A stretch of DNA of 64,000 bases from Falsiroseomonas selenitidurans (GTDB lineage: Bacteria; Pseudomonadota; Alphaproteobacteria; Acetobacterales; Acetobacteraceae): NCBI RefSeq assembly GCF_012103215.1, contig NZ_JAAVNE010000017.1, positions 1 through 64,000 on the forward strand. Direction: 5' to 3'. A model generated the notes under the pieces. It worked only from the letters and a program-made list of their open reading frames with translations. It did not search any database and was not told the origin of the DNA. The translations under genes were made by a program, and so were the position numbers. This document shows positions 28,861 through 36,874 of the stretch, in pieces (the first letter of the stretch is position 1; each line of letters begins with the position of its first letter).

Positions 28861-30105
28861 ATGGCCAGGGACCTCAAGAAGTTTGTCAATCCGAAGTTCT
28901 TGAAGACCGTCAATCTCGGCCTTTTCCGGCGGCTATTTGAGCGGCAGCCTGCGGCATCGCGCGGCTTCGACCTGGCTGCCTTCGATGGTGACGAAGCGGA
29001 AGTCCGGGATCGGCTGAAGGTCTTCTTCGAAGGTACCGAGGATGAGTTGCCGCGCGGCATCGTGGCAGACCTCCACCACATCGCTGAGCTCGGCACTGAG
29101 AACGGCATGCACTTGCTTCAGGAGCGTGCCACCGCCCGCGACATCAACATCGCCGCGCCGCTCGATCCGGATGGCAACCCAATCCCGCTCGATCCGAAGC
29201 ACTTCGCCCTTCTTGCGTTTCTGGACCACCGCCCCGTCTTCGATGCCGCATCGGACATGCTGGCCCGCCAGGCCCGATCCTCCCTGGCCGAGTATGTCGG
29301 TCTTGATGAAGGGATCGAGCCGCGCCTCGATGACGACTCACGGGCGGCCTTCGAGGCCGCGGCCGCCGAGATGTTCCAGCGCGACCACCGCGGCGCCTTC
29401 TGCCGCGTGGGGTGGTACGAAGATGGCGACCAGACAGTCCTGGTCGTCACCCACGGGGCGCCTGTGGCCGTCGTACCGGTGATCAATGGAGACCAAGAGG
29501 ACGTCATCAGCTATCGCAGCGTCGAATATGCCGTGCTTGCCTACAATGTGGGCACTGGGCGCATGGGTGTCGGCGGCGTCCGGAAGGCGCTGCGCGCGGA
29601 GTTGGCTGAGTTCTTCGCTGTGCATATGCTCAGGCGCCCAGGCTTCTTTGCCGGCGAGGACTGCCAGGACCTCTACACGCTGGATCGCATCGAGAACGTG
29701 GGGTTCGGCTTCCGGGTGAACCACGCCTTCGATGCAGGCATCCAGCAGGTGGACATCGTCGAAGTGCAGATCGACCGCATCGGCACAGACCCCCGCAGCG
29801 GCGAGGTGGCGGTCGAAGCGCAGAACGTGACCCGGGACTTTCGTGGCAATGCGCTGACCCGGCTCAATGAATTCGGCGATCGGATCTCGTTCAGCACGGG
29901 CCGCTACCGGATCGGGCACATCATCATCCGCATCCACTTCGGAGATGGCCGTAGCCGTGCGTCTCGTGTGACCGTCAAAATCAAGCCGCCCTCCCTCGCC
30001 GTGTTCAAGCGGCAGCGCTTCGAGGCGCGGGTCATGGAGCTTCTTCGCCGGAATGGATTCTGCCGTGAACGACAGCCTGCCGAAGCTGCTGCTGCGGCGG
30101 AGTGA
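28861..30105 (+). CDS. Unrecognised 414-aa protein, first of a two-gene pair
   Basis: Soluble protein starting MARDLKKFVNPKFLKTVNLGLFRRLF. It has no signal, membrane span or familiar nucleotide-binding motif. The central part ALLAFLDHRPVFDAASDML and ISYRSVEYAVLAYNVGTGRMGVGGVRKALRAELAEFFAVHMLRR looks alpha/beta, and the C-terminal half (VEVQIDRIGTDPRSGEVAVEA) is beta-rich. It lies divergently from the recombinase cassette and overlaps the next gene by 53 bp. The position beside an integrase is where phage and islands often carry defence or regulatory cargo. Function unknown. Confidence 0.7.
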   Translation: MARDLKKFVNPKFLKTVNLGLFRRLFERQPAASRGFDLAAFDGDEAEVRDRLKVFFEGTEDELPRGIVADLHHIAELGTENGMHLLQERATARDINIAAPLDPDGNPIPLDPKHFALLAFLDHRPVFDAASDMLARQARSSLAEYVGLDEGIEPRLDDDSRAAFEAAAAEMFQRDHRGAFCRVGWYEDGDQTVLVVTHGAPVAVVPVINGDQEDVISYRSVEYAVLAYNVGTGRMGVGGVRKALRAELAEFFAVHMLRRPGFFAGEDCQDLYTLDRIENVGFGFRVNHAFDAGIQQVDIVEVQIDRIGTDPRSGEVAVEAQNVTRDFRGNALTRLNEFGDRISFSTGRYRIGHIIIRIHFGDGRSRASRVTVKIKPPSLAVFKRQRFEARVMELLRRNGFCRERQPAEAAAAAE

Positions 30106-31042
30106 GGGAGGGCACGGCGCCGTTCTTTGGGGGCGTGAGGCACAGCCGCATTTTGGCAGGGCGTTCGACCGCCTGCTGGCCGAAGGCCTGCTGACGGAAC
30201 GCGCGCCGGCGACAACCTGGCCGCCTTGCTCGACCTGCGAAGGCCGCTGTGAAGGGCGGGATATCGTGATCATCGGCGATCTGCTGGTCGCCGAATGCCC
30301 CGAGGATCACCGCAGCAACACTACCCTGGCGCCAAACCTGATCCGCAGCTTCGAGATCGACGCGGCCGTACTGTGCCGCCTGATTGCTGCTGCGTCTGGC
30401 CTCTCCGGTGATCTGGCGACGGTAACGGATGGCGTCTGGGATCTCGGACGCCTGCCGAGTGGGCGATCGGTGATGCTGGCGCTCGATCCGATGGCCGCGG
30501 CCGACCCGCGGCTCGTGACCCTGATCCGCACCAGGGTGGAGCCAAATCAAACGACGCTCCTCCTGCCGGGCGCCGTCCCAGAATTGCAGCGTCAGCATCT
30601 CGCCGAGGCCGGGCTGCGCATCATGATGACGATGGAGGCGCTCGGCGATGCAGGATTCGCGCTGGATCCAGCCGCGCTCGCGCCGAGCATGCCGGGGAAG
30701 GTGCGCCTCAATATAGGCCGCGCCGGACGAACGGTGGCTCTGGATCGCCGACCACGGCAATTGGGTGACCAACCGCTCCGGCTGCTGGTGAAACTGGCGG
30801 AGGCGGCGCAACGCCATGGCGGGTTCGTCGAAACCCATGAACTCGACCGCGCAATCTACGGAGACCAGATTCGCCCCGCCGCGCGGGAGCCGCGGGACAT
30901 CATTCGCCTTTTGAAGGATGGGCTGGCCGCGGGCCTGGAAGGTGCCGAAGCCAAAGCCGCACGCGACCTCATCGAGGGCAAACGACAGCCCAGCCGCTAT
31001 CGCCTGGCGCTGATGCCCGAGGAAATCGACATCCGCCCCTGA
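30053..31042 (+). CDS. Unrecognised 329-aa protein, second of a two-gene pair
   Basis: Overlaps the preceding gene, indicating coupled expression. Cysteines CSTCEGRC and later AECPEDH could bind metal. The C-terminal third (LRLLVKLAEAAQRHGGFVETHELDRAIYG ... REPRDIIRLLKDGLAAGLEG) reads like a winged-helix DNA-binding domain of the response-regulator effector type. The middle (TTLLLPGAVPELQRQHLAEAGLRIMM) resembles a nucleotide-independent alpha/beta fold. I do not recognise the family. GTG at 30065 is an alternative start. Confidence 0.68.
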   Translation: MDSAVNDSLPKLLLRRSEGGHGAVLWGREAQPHFGRAFDRLLAEGLLTERAPATTWPPCSTCEGRCEGRDIVIIGDLLVAECPEDHRSNTTLAPNLIRSFEIDAAVLCRLIAAASGLSGDLATVTDGVWDLGRLPSGRSVMLALDPMAAADPRLVTLIRTRVEPNQTTLLLPGAVPELQRQHLAEAGLRIMMTMEALGDAGFALDPAALAPSMPGKVRLNIGRAGRTVALDRRPRQLGDQPLRLLVKLAEAAQRHGGFVETHELDRAIYGDQIRPAAREPRDIIRLLKDGLAAGLEGAEAKAARDLIEGKRQPSRYRLALMPEEIDIRP

Positions 31043-31150
31043 ATTCGGCGGCGCTCGACCATCCCACGTTAGACCCACGCTGCTCCCACCAAGCGCGCCT
31101 CGCCCATCGGCATCGTCCGCCCATCGCCACTCGATGGACAGGACCAAACG

Positions 31151-31723
31151 ATGCCCTTCACTCCCACCCGCGCCGACACCCATGCCCTGCAGCGCCACGC
31201 CGACCGCGTCGCCCTTCGGATCATCCGCACCTGCCGCATTCCCCGCCATGAGCAGGAAGATCTCCGCCAGGACCTGCTGACGGATCTCTTCGCCCGATTG
31301 AAGGGCTTCGATCCGGCCCGCGGCGAGCTTGGCGCCTTCGCCGCCGCCTGCTTTGACCACCGCGCCATCCGCCTCACCGAGCGCATCCTGCGCGGCCGCG
31401 CCACCATGGCCCCGATCTCGCTCGACGACCCGCAGCCCGGCGGCGAGGGCCTGACCATCGGTGACAGCATCGCCGAGGCGGATGGCTATGCCGCCTGGCT
31501 GGGCCAGCCGACCGACGCCTTCGCGGCGGTGGAGCGCCGCATCGACCTCGATCGCGCGCTGGGCACGCTGCCGGCCGAGACCCTCCCCCTCTGCGCCGAA
31601 CTGACCGAGCGCTCCCCGCACGAGCTTGCCAAGGCCAGCCCGACGTCGCGCGCCACCCTGTACCGCCACCTGCGCGAGCTGCGGCTCCGCCTGCTCGTCG
31701 CCGGCATCCCGGCGGCGGCGTGA
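31151..31723 (+). CDS. Sigma-70-like (ECF-type) transcription regulator
   Basis: A 190-residue protein with a region-2-like N-terminus (DRVALRIIRTCRIPRHEQEDLRQDLLTDLFARLKGFDPARGELGAFAAACFDHRAIRLTER) and a region-4-like C-terminus (LDRALGTLPAETLPLCAEL ... SPTSRATLYRHLREL). Probably directs expression of phage genes downstream. First gene of the rightward early module, preceded by about 108 bp of noncoding sequence. Confidence 0.7.
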   Translation: MPFTPTRADTHALQRHADRVALRIIRTCRIPRHEQEDLRQDLLTDLFARLKGFDPARGELGAFAAACFDHRAIRLTERILRGRATMAPISLDDPQPGGEGLTIGDSIAEADGYAAWLGQPTDAFAAVERRIDLDRALGTLPAETLPLCAELTERSPHELAKASPTSRATLYRHLRELRLRLLVAGIPAAA

Positions 31724-31756
31724 GACGGATTCGCGGGAGGCTGGGTAATATTCACC

Positions 31757-32113
31757 ATGGACAGCACGATCACTGGCTTCCGCACCGCGGAGCCACCCCT
31801 CACCGAGACGATGTTCTGCAGCTGGTTCGGCGCCGCCGTACCCGGCGATCGCATCGTCTATCACCGTGGCTTCCTGGCGGTCGACACCTCGCCGCTCACC
31901 TCGATCGTGCCGGACGCCGAGCGTCGCGCTCTTCTGCGCGTCGCCGAACGCGCCCTGCAGCTGGCCGAGGACGGGCTGGTTCATCTCGTCCAGCGCCGTA
32001 TGGGCGAAAGCGACTTCACCTACCTCGCCATCGCCCGCCCGCGCGCCCGAAGCCGCGCCGGTACGCTGGCCTCGCTCCTGGCGACGGCCAAGCCGAAGAG
32101 CGTCGCCGCGTGA
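31757..32113 (+). CDS. Small phage hypothetical protein
   Basis: A 118-residue protein, MDSTITGFRTAEPPLTETMFCSWFGAAVPGDRIVYHRG..., a composition common in alphaproteobacterial phage early regions. Contains an LAEDGLVHLVQRRMGESDFTYLAI segment that may be a small winged helix. Unknown role. Confidence 0.65.
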   Translation: MDSTITGFRTAEPPLTETMFCSWFGAAVPGDRIVYHRGFLAVDTSPLTSIVPDAERRALLRVAERALQLAEDGLVHLVQRRMGESDFTYLAIARPRARSRAGTLASLLATAKPKSVAA

Positions 32114-32181
32114 TGACGATGCTCCCCCACGCGGGCTGCGCGCCCAGCACCTTTCCCATCCCGCACAACCAGGAGAACGGC

Positions 32182-32478
32182 ATGACGCCGCGGACCCCGC
32201 TCGACCATCTGCGTGAGAAGCTTTGGCTGAAGATGCTGCCCGACAGCATCGAGGTGCCGACTGGCCCGGTCGGCAGCCCAGTCATCACCAAGCCGATCGC
32301 GCAGGCGACGGTGGACGACGTGGCCTTCGCCGCCGAGGCGCTGTTCCGCCAGTCGGTCGCCCTGCACCGCAAGGCCGACGCGCTGCGGCAGATCCACGAC
32401 CTGGCGCGCCGCGCCGGCGCCGTCGGCACGGTCAATGCGACGGCCGCCGCCGCCCGCATCGTGGACAGCGCGGAATGA
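32182..32478 (+). CDS. Small phage hypothetical protein, 98 aa
   Basis: The start MTPRTPLDHLREKL at 32182 has a strong Shine-Dalgarno AGGAG six bases upstream. An ATG at 32113 overlapping the preceding stop is possible. The middle DDVAFAAEALFRQSVALHRKADALRQIHDLARRAGA is strongly helical. The gene overlaps the next one by ATGA. Unknown role. Confidence 0.6.
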   Translation: MTPRTPLDHLREKLWLKMLPDSIEVPTGPVGSPVITKPIAQATVDDVAFAAEALFRQSVALHRKADALRQIHDLARRAGAVGTVNATAAAARIVDSAE

Positions 32479-33377
32479 GCGCCCCCTTCGCGCAGGCGCC
32501 GGGGCGCGGCTTCCGGATCATCACCGCCGACGAGCGCCAGGCCGAGCCCCGCGGCGTCAAGGCCTGCATCTTCGGGGGCAGCGGCCAGGGCAAGACCAGC
32601 CTGCTCTGGACCCTGCTGGCCAGCACCACGCTCTTCATGGACCTGGAGGCGGGCGACCTCGCGGTCGAGGGGTGGGGCGGCGACACGATCCGCCCGCGCA
32701 CCTGGCAGGAATGCCGTGACTTCGCTGCCTTCATCGGCGGGCCGAACCCGGCGCTGCGCGACGACCAGCCCTATTCCCCGGCGCATTACGCCGCCGTCTG
32801 CGAGCAGTTCGGCGACCCCGCGCTGCTCACCCGCTACGAGACTGTGTTCATCGACAGCATCACCGTCGCCGGCCGGCTCTGCTTCCAGTGGTGCCGCGGC
32901 CAGCCAGAGGCCTTCGCCGAGAAAACCGGCAAGCCCGACATCCGCGGCGCCTACGGGCTGCACGGACGCGAGATGATCGCTTGGCTGACGCATCTGCAGC
33001 ACACGCGCGGCAAGAACATCATCTTCGTCGGGATCCTCGACGAGAAGCTCGACGACTTCAATCGCAAGGTCTTCGTGCCGCAGATCGATGGCAGCAAGAC
33101 CGGTCTCGAGCTGCCCGGCATCGTCGATGAGGTGCTCACGCTGGCGGCGATCAAGGATGAAGCCGGCGCGCTCCGCCGCTCGCTGATCTGCCAGACGCTG
33201 AATCCCTGGGGCTATCCCGCGAAGGACCGCAGCGGCCGGCTCGACCTGGTCGAAGAGCCGCATCTCGGCCGGCTGTTCGAGAAGATCCGCGGCCCTGCGC
33301 GCCCCGCCGCCGAACGTCTCGCACTGCCACCGCCGCCGCTCGCGCTGGCCGCCCCATCCGACACCCCGAACACCTGA
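32475..33377 (+). CDS. Phage ATP-binding protein (AAA_24/RecA-like)
   Basis: A 300-residue ATPase with Walker A FGGSGQGKTSLLWTLL (about 34-46) and Walker B-like YETVFIDSITVA. The layout fits phage AAA ATPases of the Sak4/AAA_24 type that aid recombination or replication, with SSB-like and nuclease genes nearby. Start GTG/ATG choice is fixed by the ATGA overlap with the preceding gene. Confidence 0.78.
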   Translation: MSAPFAQAPGRGFRIITADERQAEPRGVKACIFGGSGQGKTSLLWTLLASTTLFMDLEAGDLAVEGWGGDTIRPRTWQECRDFAAFIGGPNPALRDDQPYSPAHYAAVCEQFGDPALLTRYETVFIDSITVAGRLCFQWCRGQPEAFAEKTGKPDIRGAYGLHGREMIAWLTHLQHTRGKNIIFVGILDEKLDDFNRKVFVPQIDGSKTGLELPGIVDEVLTLAAIKDEAGALRRSLICQTLNPWGYPAKDRSGRLDLVEEPHLGRLFEKIRGPARPAAERLALPPPPLALAAPSDTPNT

Positions 33378-33393
33378 TCCGAGGAGATCCCGC

Positions 33394-34038
33394 ATGGCTT
33401 CCTGGAACGACTACAACGACGCTTCGCAGAACCCGAACCTGATCCCCAAGGGCACCGTCGCCAAGGTGCGCCTGACGATCCGCCCCGGCGGCTTTGACGA
33501 TCCGAGCCAAGGCTGGACGGGCGGCTACGCCACGCGCGGCAGCACCGGCGCCGTCTATCTGAACGGCGAGTTCATCGTGCTGGAGGGGCCCTACGCCAAG
33601 CGGAAGATCTTCACGCTGATCGGGCTCTACAGCCCGAAGGGTCCGGACTGGGGGAACATGGGCCGCAGCTTCGTGCGCGGCATGCTGAACTCGGCCCGCG
33701 GCATCTCCGACAAGGACGCCTCACCGCAGGCCCAGGCCGCGCGCCGCATCGGCGGCTTCGCGGACCTCGAGGGGCTGGAGTTCCTCGCCAAGATCGACAC
33801 CGGCACCGACGCCCACGGCGAGCCGAAGAACGAAATCCGCATGGCGGTGACGCCCGACCACCGGGCCTATGCCGCCGCCATGGGACCGCACGCGGCTGCC
33901 CCCGGGCCCGCCTACGCGCCGTCGGCGCAGACCTATGCCCCGCCGCCCGCCGCCCCGACCCAGGGCGCCTTCCCTGCCGCCGTGCCGCACACCCCGCCGG
34001 CGGCTGGTGCCGACAATCGCCCCGCCTGGGCACGCTGA
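33394..34038 (+). CDS. Phage hypothetical protein with SSB-like context
   Basis: A 214-residue protein. The N-terminal part (SQNPNLIPKGTVAKVRLTIRPGGFDDPSQGWTGGYATR ... VYLNGEFIVLEGPYAKRKIFTLIGLYS) is beta-rich like DUF669/SSB-type phage proteins, and the C-terminus is a disordered proline/alanine tail, as in single-strand-binding proteins. It sits between an ATPase and a helicase. I suggest a ssDNA-binding or recombination partner, without proof. Confidence 0.55.
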   Translation: MASWNDYNDASQNPNLIPKGTVAKVRLTIRPGGFDDPSQGWTGGYATRGSTGAVYLNGEFIVLEGPYAKRKIFTLIGLYSPKGPDWGNMGRSFVRGMLNSARGISDKDASPQAQAARRIGGFADLEGLEFLAKIDTGTDAHGEPKNEIRMAVTPDHRAYAAAMGPHAAAPGPAYAPSAQTYAPPPAAPTQGAFPAAVPHTPPAAGADNRPAWAR

Positions 34039-34055
34039 GGGAGGACCGCACCAGG

Positions 34056-35732
34056 ATGATGCTCCGCCCCCGCCAGAAGCTCTTCGTCGAGCGCAGCCTT
34101 CGTGCGCTCGGCGAGCACGGCAACACCCTCGGCGTCGCCCCGACCGGCGCCGGCAAGACCATCATGCTGTCGGCGGCGGTGGGCAAGCATATCGGCAGCA
34201 GCGCAGCCAAGGCCGCGGTCCTCGCCCATCGGGATGAGCTGACCGCACAGAACCTGTCGAAGTTCCGTCGTGTGAATCCCGGCATCACCACCTCGGTCGT
34301 GGACGCCAGCCAAAAATCCTGGGGCGGCCAGGTCACCTTCGCGATGGTGCCCACGCTGACGCGCCAAGCGAACCTGGAGGCGATGCCGGCTCTGGATCTG
34401 CTGGTCATCGACGAGGCGCATCACGCTGTCGCGGACAGCTATCGCCGCATCATTGATCAGGCGCGGCAGCGCAATCCCGATTGCCGCATCTACGGCGTCA
34501 CGGCGACGCCGAACCGCGGCGACAAGGTCGGGCTGCGCCAGGTCTTCTCGAACGTCGCGGATCAGATCCGGCTCGGCGAGCTGATTGCCTCCGGCCACCT
34601 GGTGCCGCCCCGCACCTTCATCATCGATGTCGGCGTGCAGGATGAGCTTCGCGCGGTCCGGCGCAGCGGCGACGACTTCGACATGGGCGAGGTCGCCCGG
34701 GTCATGGATACGGTGCCCGTCACCGACGCGGTGGTGAAGCACTGGCAGGAGAAGGCTAGCGGCCGCCAGACCGTGGCCTTCTGCTCCACCATCGCCCACG
34801 CCGAGCATGTCGCCGCCGCCTTCAACGCGGCCGGCGTCCCCACCGTCATGGTGACCGGCGACATGCCGGAGGGGGAGCGGCGCTCGGTCCTGGCCGCCTA
34901 TGCTCGGGGCGAGGCGCGCATCGTCGTGAATGTTGCGGTGCTGACGGAGGGCTGGGACCACCCGCCCACCTCCTGCGTCGTGCTGCTGCGGCCGAGCTCC
35001 TTCAAATGCACCATGATCCAGATGGTCGGCCGCGGACTGCGCACCGTCGATCCGGTCGAGCATCCCGGCATCGTCAAGCGCGACTGCATCGTGCTCGACT
35101 TCGGCACTTCCTCGCAGATTCACGGCTGCCTGGAGCAGGACGTCGATCTTGACAGCCAGCCCGGCGAAGGTGAGCCGCCCACCAAGACCTGCCCCTCCTG
35201 CGAGGCCGAAGTGCCGATCGCAGTGATGGAGTGCCCCATCTGCGGCCACGCCTTCGAGCCCCGCGGGCGCGAGACGGCGCCGCTCGCCGACTTCATCATG
35301 ACGGAGATCGATCTCCTCCGGCGCTCCGCCTTCCAGTGGTGCGACCTGTTCGGCGACGACGCCGCGCTGCTGGCCAATGGGTTCAACGGCTGGGCGGGCA
35401 TCTTCTTCCTGAACGGTGCCTGGCACGCGGTCGGCGGCGCCAAGGAGGAGCGGCCCCGCCTGCTGTCCATCGGGGAGCGGCTGGTGGCGCTCGCCGCGGC
35501 GGACGATTGGCTGAACGCCTACGAGACCGACGAGAGCGCCCACAAGAGCCGGCGCTGGCTGCGCGAGCCGCCGACCGAGCGCCAACTGGTCCACCTGCCG
35601 CCGGCAGTCCGGGCCGATCTCGGCATGACCCGGTACCAGGCCTCGGCGCTGCTGACCTTCAAGTTCAATCGCCAGGCCATCCAGCACCTCGTGCGCAGCG
35701 CCCAACCCGCGGCGCTGGGGCAGGCCGCATGA
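34056..35732 (+). CDS. DEAD/DEAH-box helicase (phage SF2)
   Basis: A 558-residue helicase with Walker A VAPTGAGKTIML, DEAH box LLVIDEAHHAVAD, motif III-like GVTATPNR and a C-terminal half with VAVLTEGWDHP and QMVGRGLRT. A four-cysteine zinc finger follows (CPSCEAEVPIAVMECPICGHAFEPRG). Such phage helicases remodel replication or recombination intermediates. Confidence 0.88.
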   Translation: MMLRPRQKLFVERSLRALGEHGNTLGVAPTGAGKTIMLSAAVGKHIGSSAAKAAVLAHRDELTAQNLSKFRRVNPGITTSVVDASQKSWGGQVTFAMVPTLTRQANLEAMPALDLLVIDEAHHAVADSYRRIIDQARQRNPDCRIYGVTATPNRGDKVGLRQVFSNVADQIRLGELIASGHLVPPRTFIIDVGVQDELRAVRRSGDDFDMGEVARVMDTVPVTDAVVKHWQEKASGRQTVAFCSTIAHAEHVAAAFNAAGVPTVMVTGDMPEGERRSVLAAYARGEARIVVNVAVLTEGWDHPPTSCVVLLRPSSFKCTMIQMVGRGLRTVDPVEHPGIVKRDCIVLDFGTSSQIHGCLEQDVDLDSQPGEGEPPTKTCPSCEAEVPIAVMECPICGHAFEPRGRETAPLADFIMTEIDLLRRSAFQWCDLFGDDAALLANGFNGWAGIFFLNGAWHAVGGAKEERPRLLSIGERLVALAAADDWLNAYETDESAHKSRRWLREPPTERQLVHLPPAVRADLGMTRYQASALLTFKFNRQAIQHLVRSAQPAALGQAA

Positions 35733-35735
35733 TCG

Positions 35736-36107
35736 ATGGCCCGCTCCCCGGAACCGCCTTGCGCCGTCTGCTCCCGCGCGGCGCGTGGCTTTGGATGGTT
35801 CGACCCGGCGCCGCGGAAGAAGCCGCGGCCCTCGGTCTCCTTTTGCTGCATCGCCTGCCAGCGCTTTTGGTCGCGCTTGGCGGGGAGGTCGCCCGCCATG
35901 GTTGACCTCACCGAGCAGGAGAAAGCCGCCATGCGCGCCGCCATGCGTCGCGTTGCGGAGACCATGGCCGAGATCGGCTGGGGCACCCGCTTCCAGGACC
36001 TGAGCGAGGCGCAGGTGCTGACGCTGATCGAGGTCGCCATCGGCGGCTTCCAGGAGGCGATGCAGGCGATCGCCCGGCAGGACGCGGCGGCGGAGGTGCC
36101 GTTCTGA
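35736..36107 (+). CDS. Small Cys-rich phage protein (DUF6511-like)
   Basis: A 123-residue protein with CAVCSRAARGFGWFDP and SFCCIACQRFW, a likely zinc ribbon, followed by a helical part (DLTEQEKAAMRAAMRRVAETMAEIGWG). This arrangement resembles DUF6511 proteins of alphaproteobacterial phages; I am moderately sure of the name. It overlaps the helicase stop region and the next gene's start. Confidence 0.6.
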   Translation: MARSPEPPCAVCSRAARGFGWFDPAPRKKPRPSVSFCCIACQRFWSRLAGRSPAMVDLTEQEKAAMRAAMRRVAETMAEIGWGTRFQDLSEAQVLTLIEVAIGGFQEAMQAIARQDAAAEVPF

Positions 36108-36874
36108 TGCTCGACTTCAACAGCCGCAGCCAGACCTCCGCGCATGTGAATGCCGCCATCGACGCGGCGCTGGTTGCCGCTAATCAGGCAGCGCCGCCGC
36201 GCAGCTACCTGGGTGGGTCGCGCCTCGGCCATGCCTGCGAGCGCGCGCTGCAGTTCGAGTTCGTGAAGGCCCCAAAGGATGACGGCGCCGACTTCGACGG
36301 ACGGCTGCTGCGTATCTTCGGGATCGGCCACGCGCTGGAGGACGTGGCCGTTGCCTGGCTGCGGGCCGCCGGCTTCGATCTCTACACCCGCCGTGGCGGT
36401 GGCGAGCATGGCGAGCAGTTCGGCTTCTCGGTCGCCGGTGGTCGCATCCGTGGCCATGTGGACGGCGTCTTCGCCGGCGGCCCGACCATCCCTGGCATGG
36501 CGTTCCCGGCGCTGTGGGAATGCAAGACCATGAACGCCAAGGCCTGGCGCGAGACGTCGAGCAAGGGCGTCGCGGCAGCCAAGCCGATCTACGCGGCGCA
36601 GATCGCGGTCTACCAGGCCTACATGGACGCCAGCGTTCCTGGCGTGGCGGACAACCCGGCGCTCTTCACCGCCATCAACAAGGACACCGCGGAGCTGCAC
36701 CACGAGCTGGTGCCGTTCAACGCCGAGCTGGCGCAGCGCATGTCGGATCGGGCCGTGCGCATCCTGGCCGCGACGGATGCTGGCGAACTACTCCCCCGCG
36801 TTGCCGCCCAGGCCGACCATTTCGAGTGCCGCTTCTGCCCCTGGGCCAAGCGCTGCTGGGCGCAGCCTGCATGA
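36107..36874 (+). CDS. Cas4/RecB-like PD-(D/E)XK nuclease
   Basis: A 255-residue protein with an early cysteine (GGSRLGHACERALQFEF), the nuclease core HVDGVF ... LWECKTMN (D, E-x-K) and YAAQIAVYQAYM, and a C-terminal cluster CRFCPWAKRCW. This is the layout of Cas4-type iron-sulfur exonucleases carried by phages, which resect DNA ends for recombination. Helicase, ATPase and primase neighbours agree with a replication/recombination role. Confidence 0.82.
   Translation: MLDFNSRSQTSAHVNAAIDAALVAANQAAPPRSYLGGSRLGHACERALQFEFVKAPKDDGADFDGRLLRIFGIGHALEDVAVAWLRAAGFDLYTRRGGGEHGEQFGFSVAGGRIRGHVDGVFAGGPTIPGMAFPALWECKTMNAKAWRETSSKGVAAAKPIYAAQIAVYQAYMDASVPGVADNPALFTAINKDTAELHHELVPFNAELAQRMSDRAVRILAATDAGELLPRVAAQADHFECRFCPWAKRCWAQPA

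Noticed and set aside
30032..31984. Long minus-strand ORF of 650 codons opposite the two-gene pair and sigma gene
   Set aside because: Arginine/alanine-rich shadow; the plus-strand genes have recognisable domains, starts and couplings.
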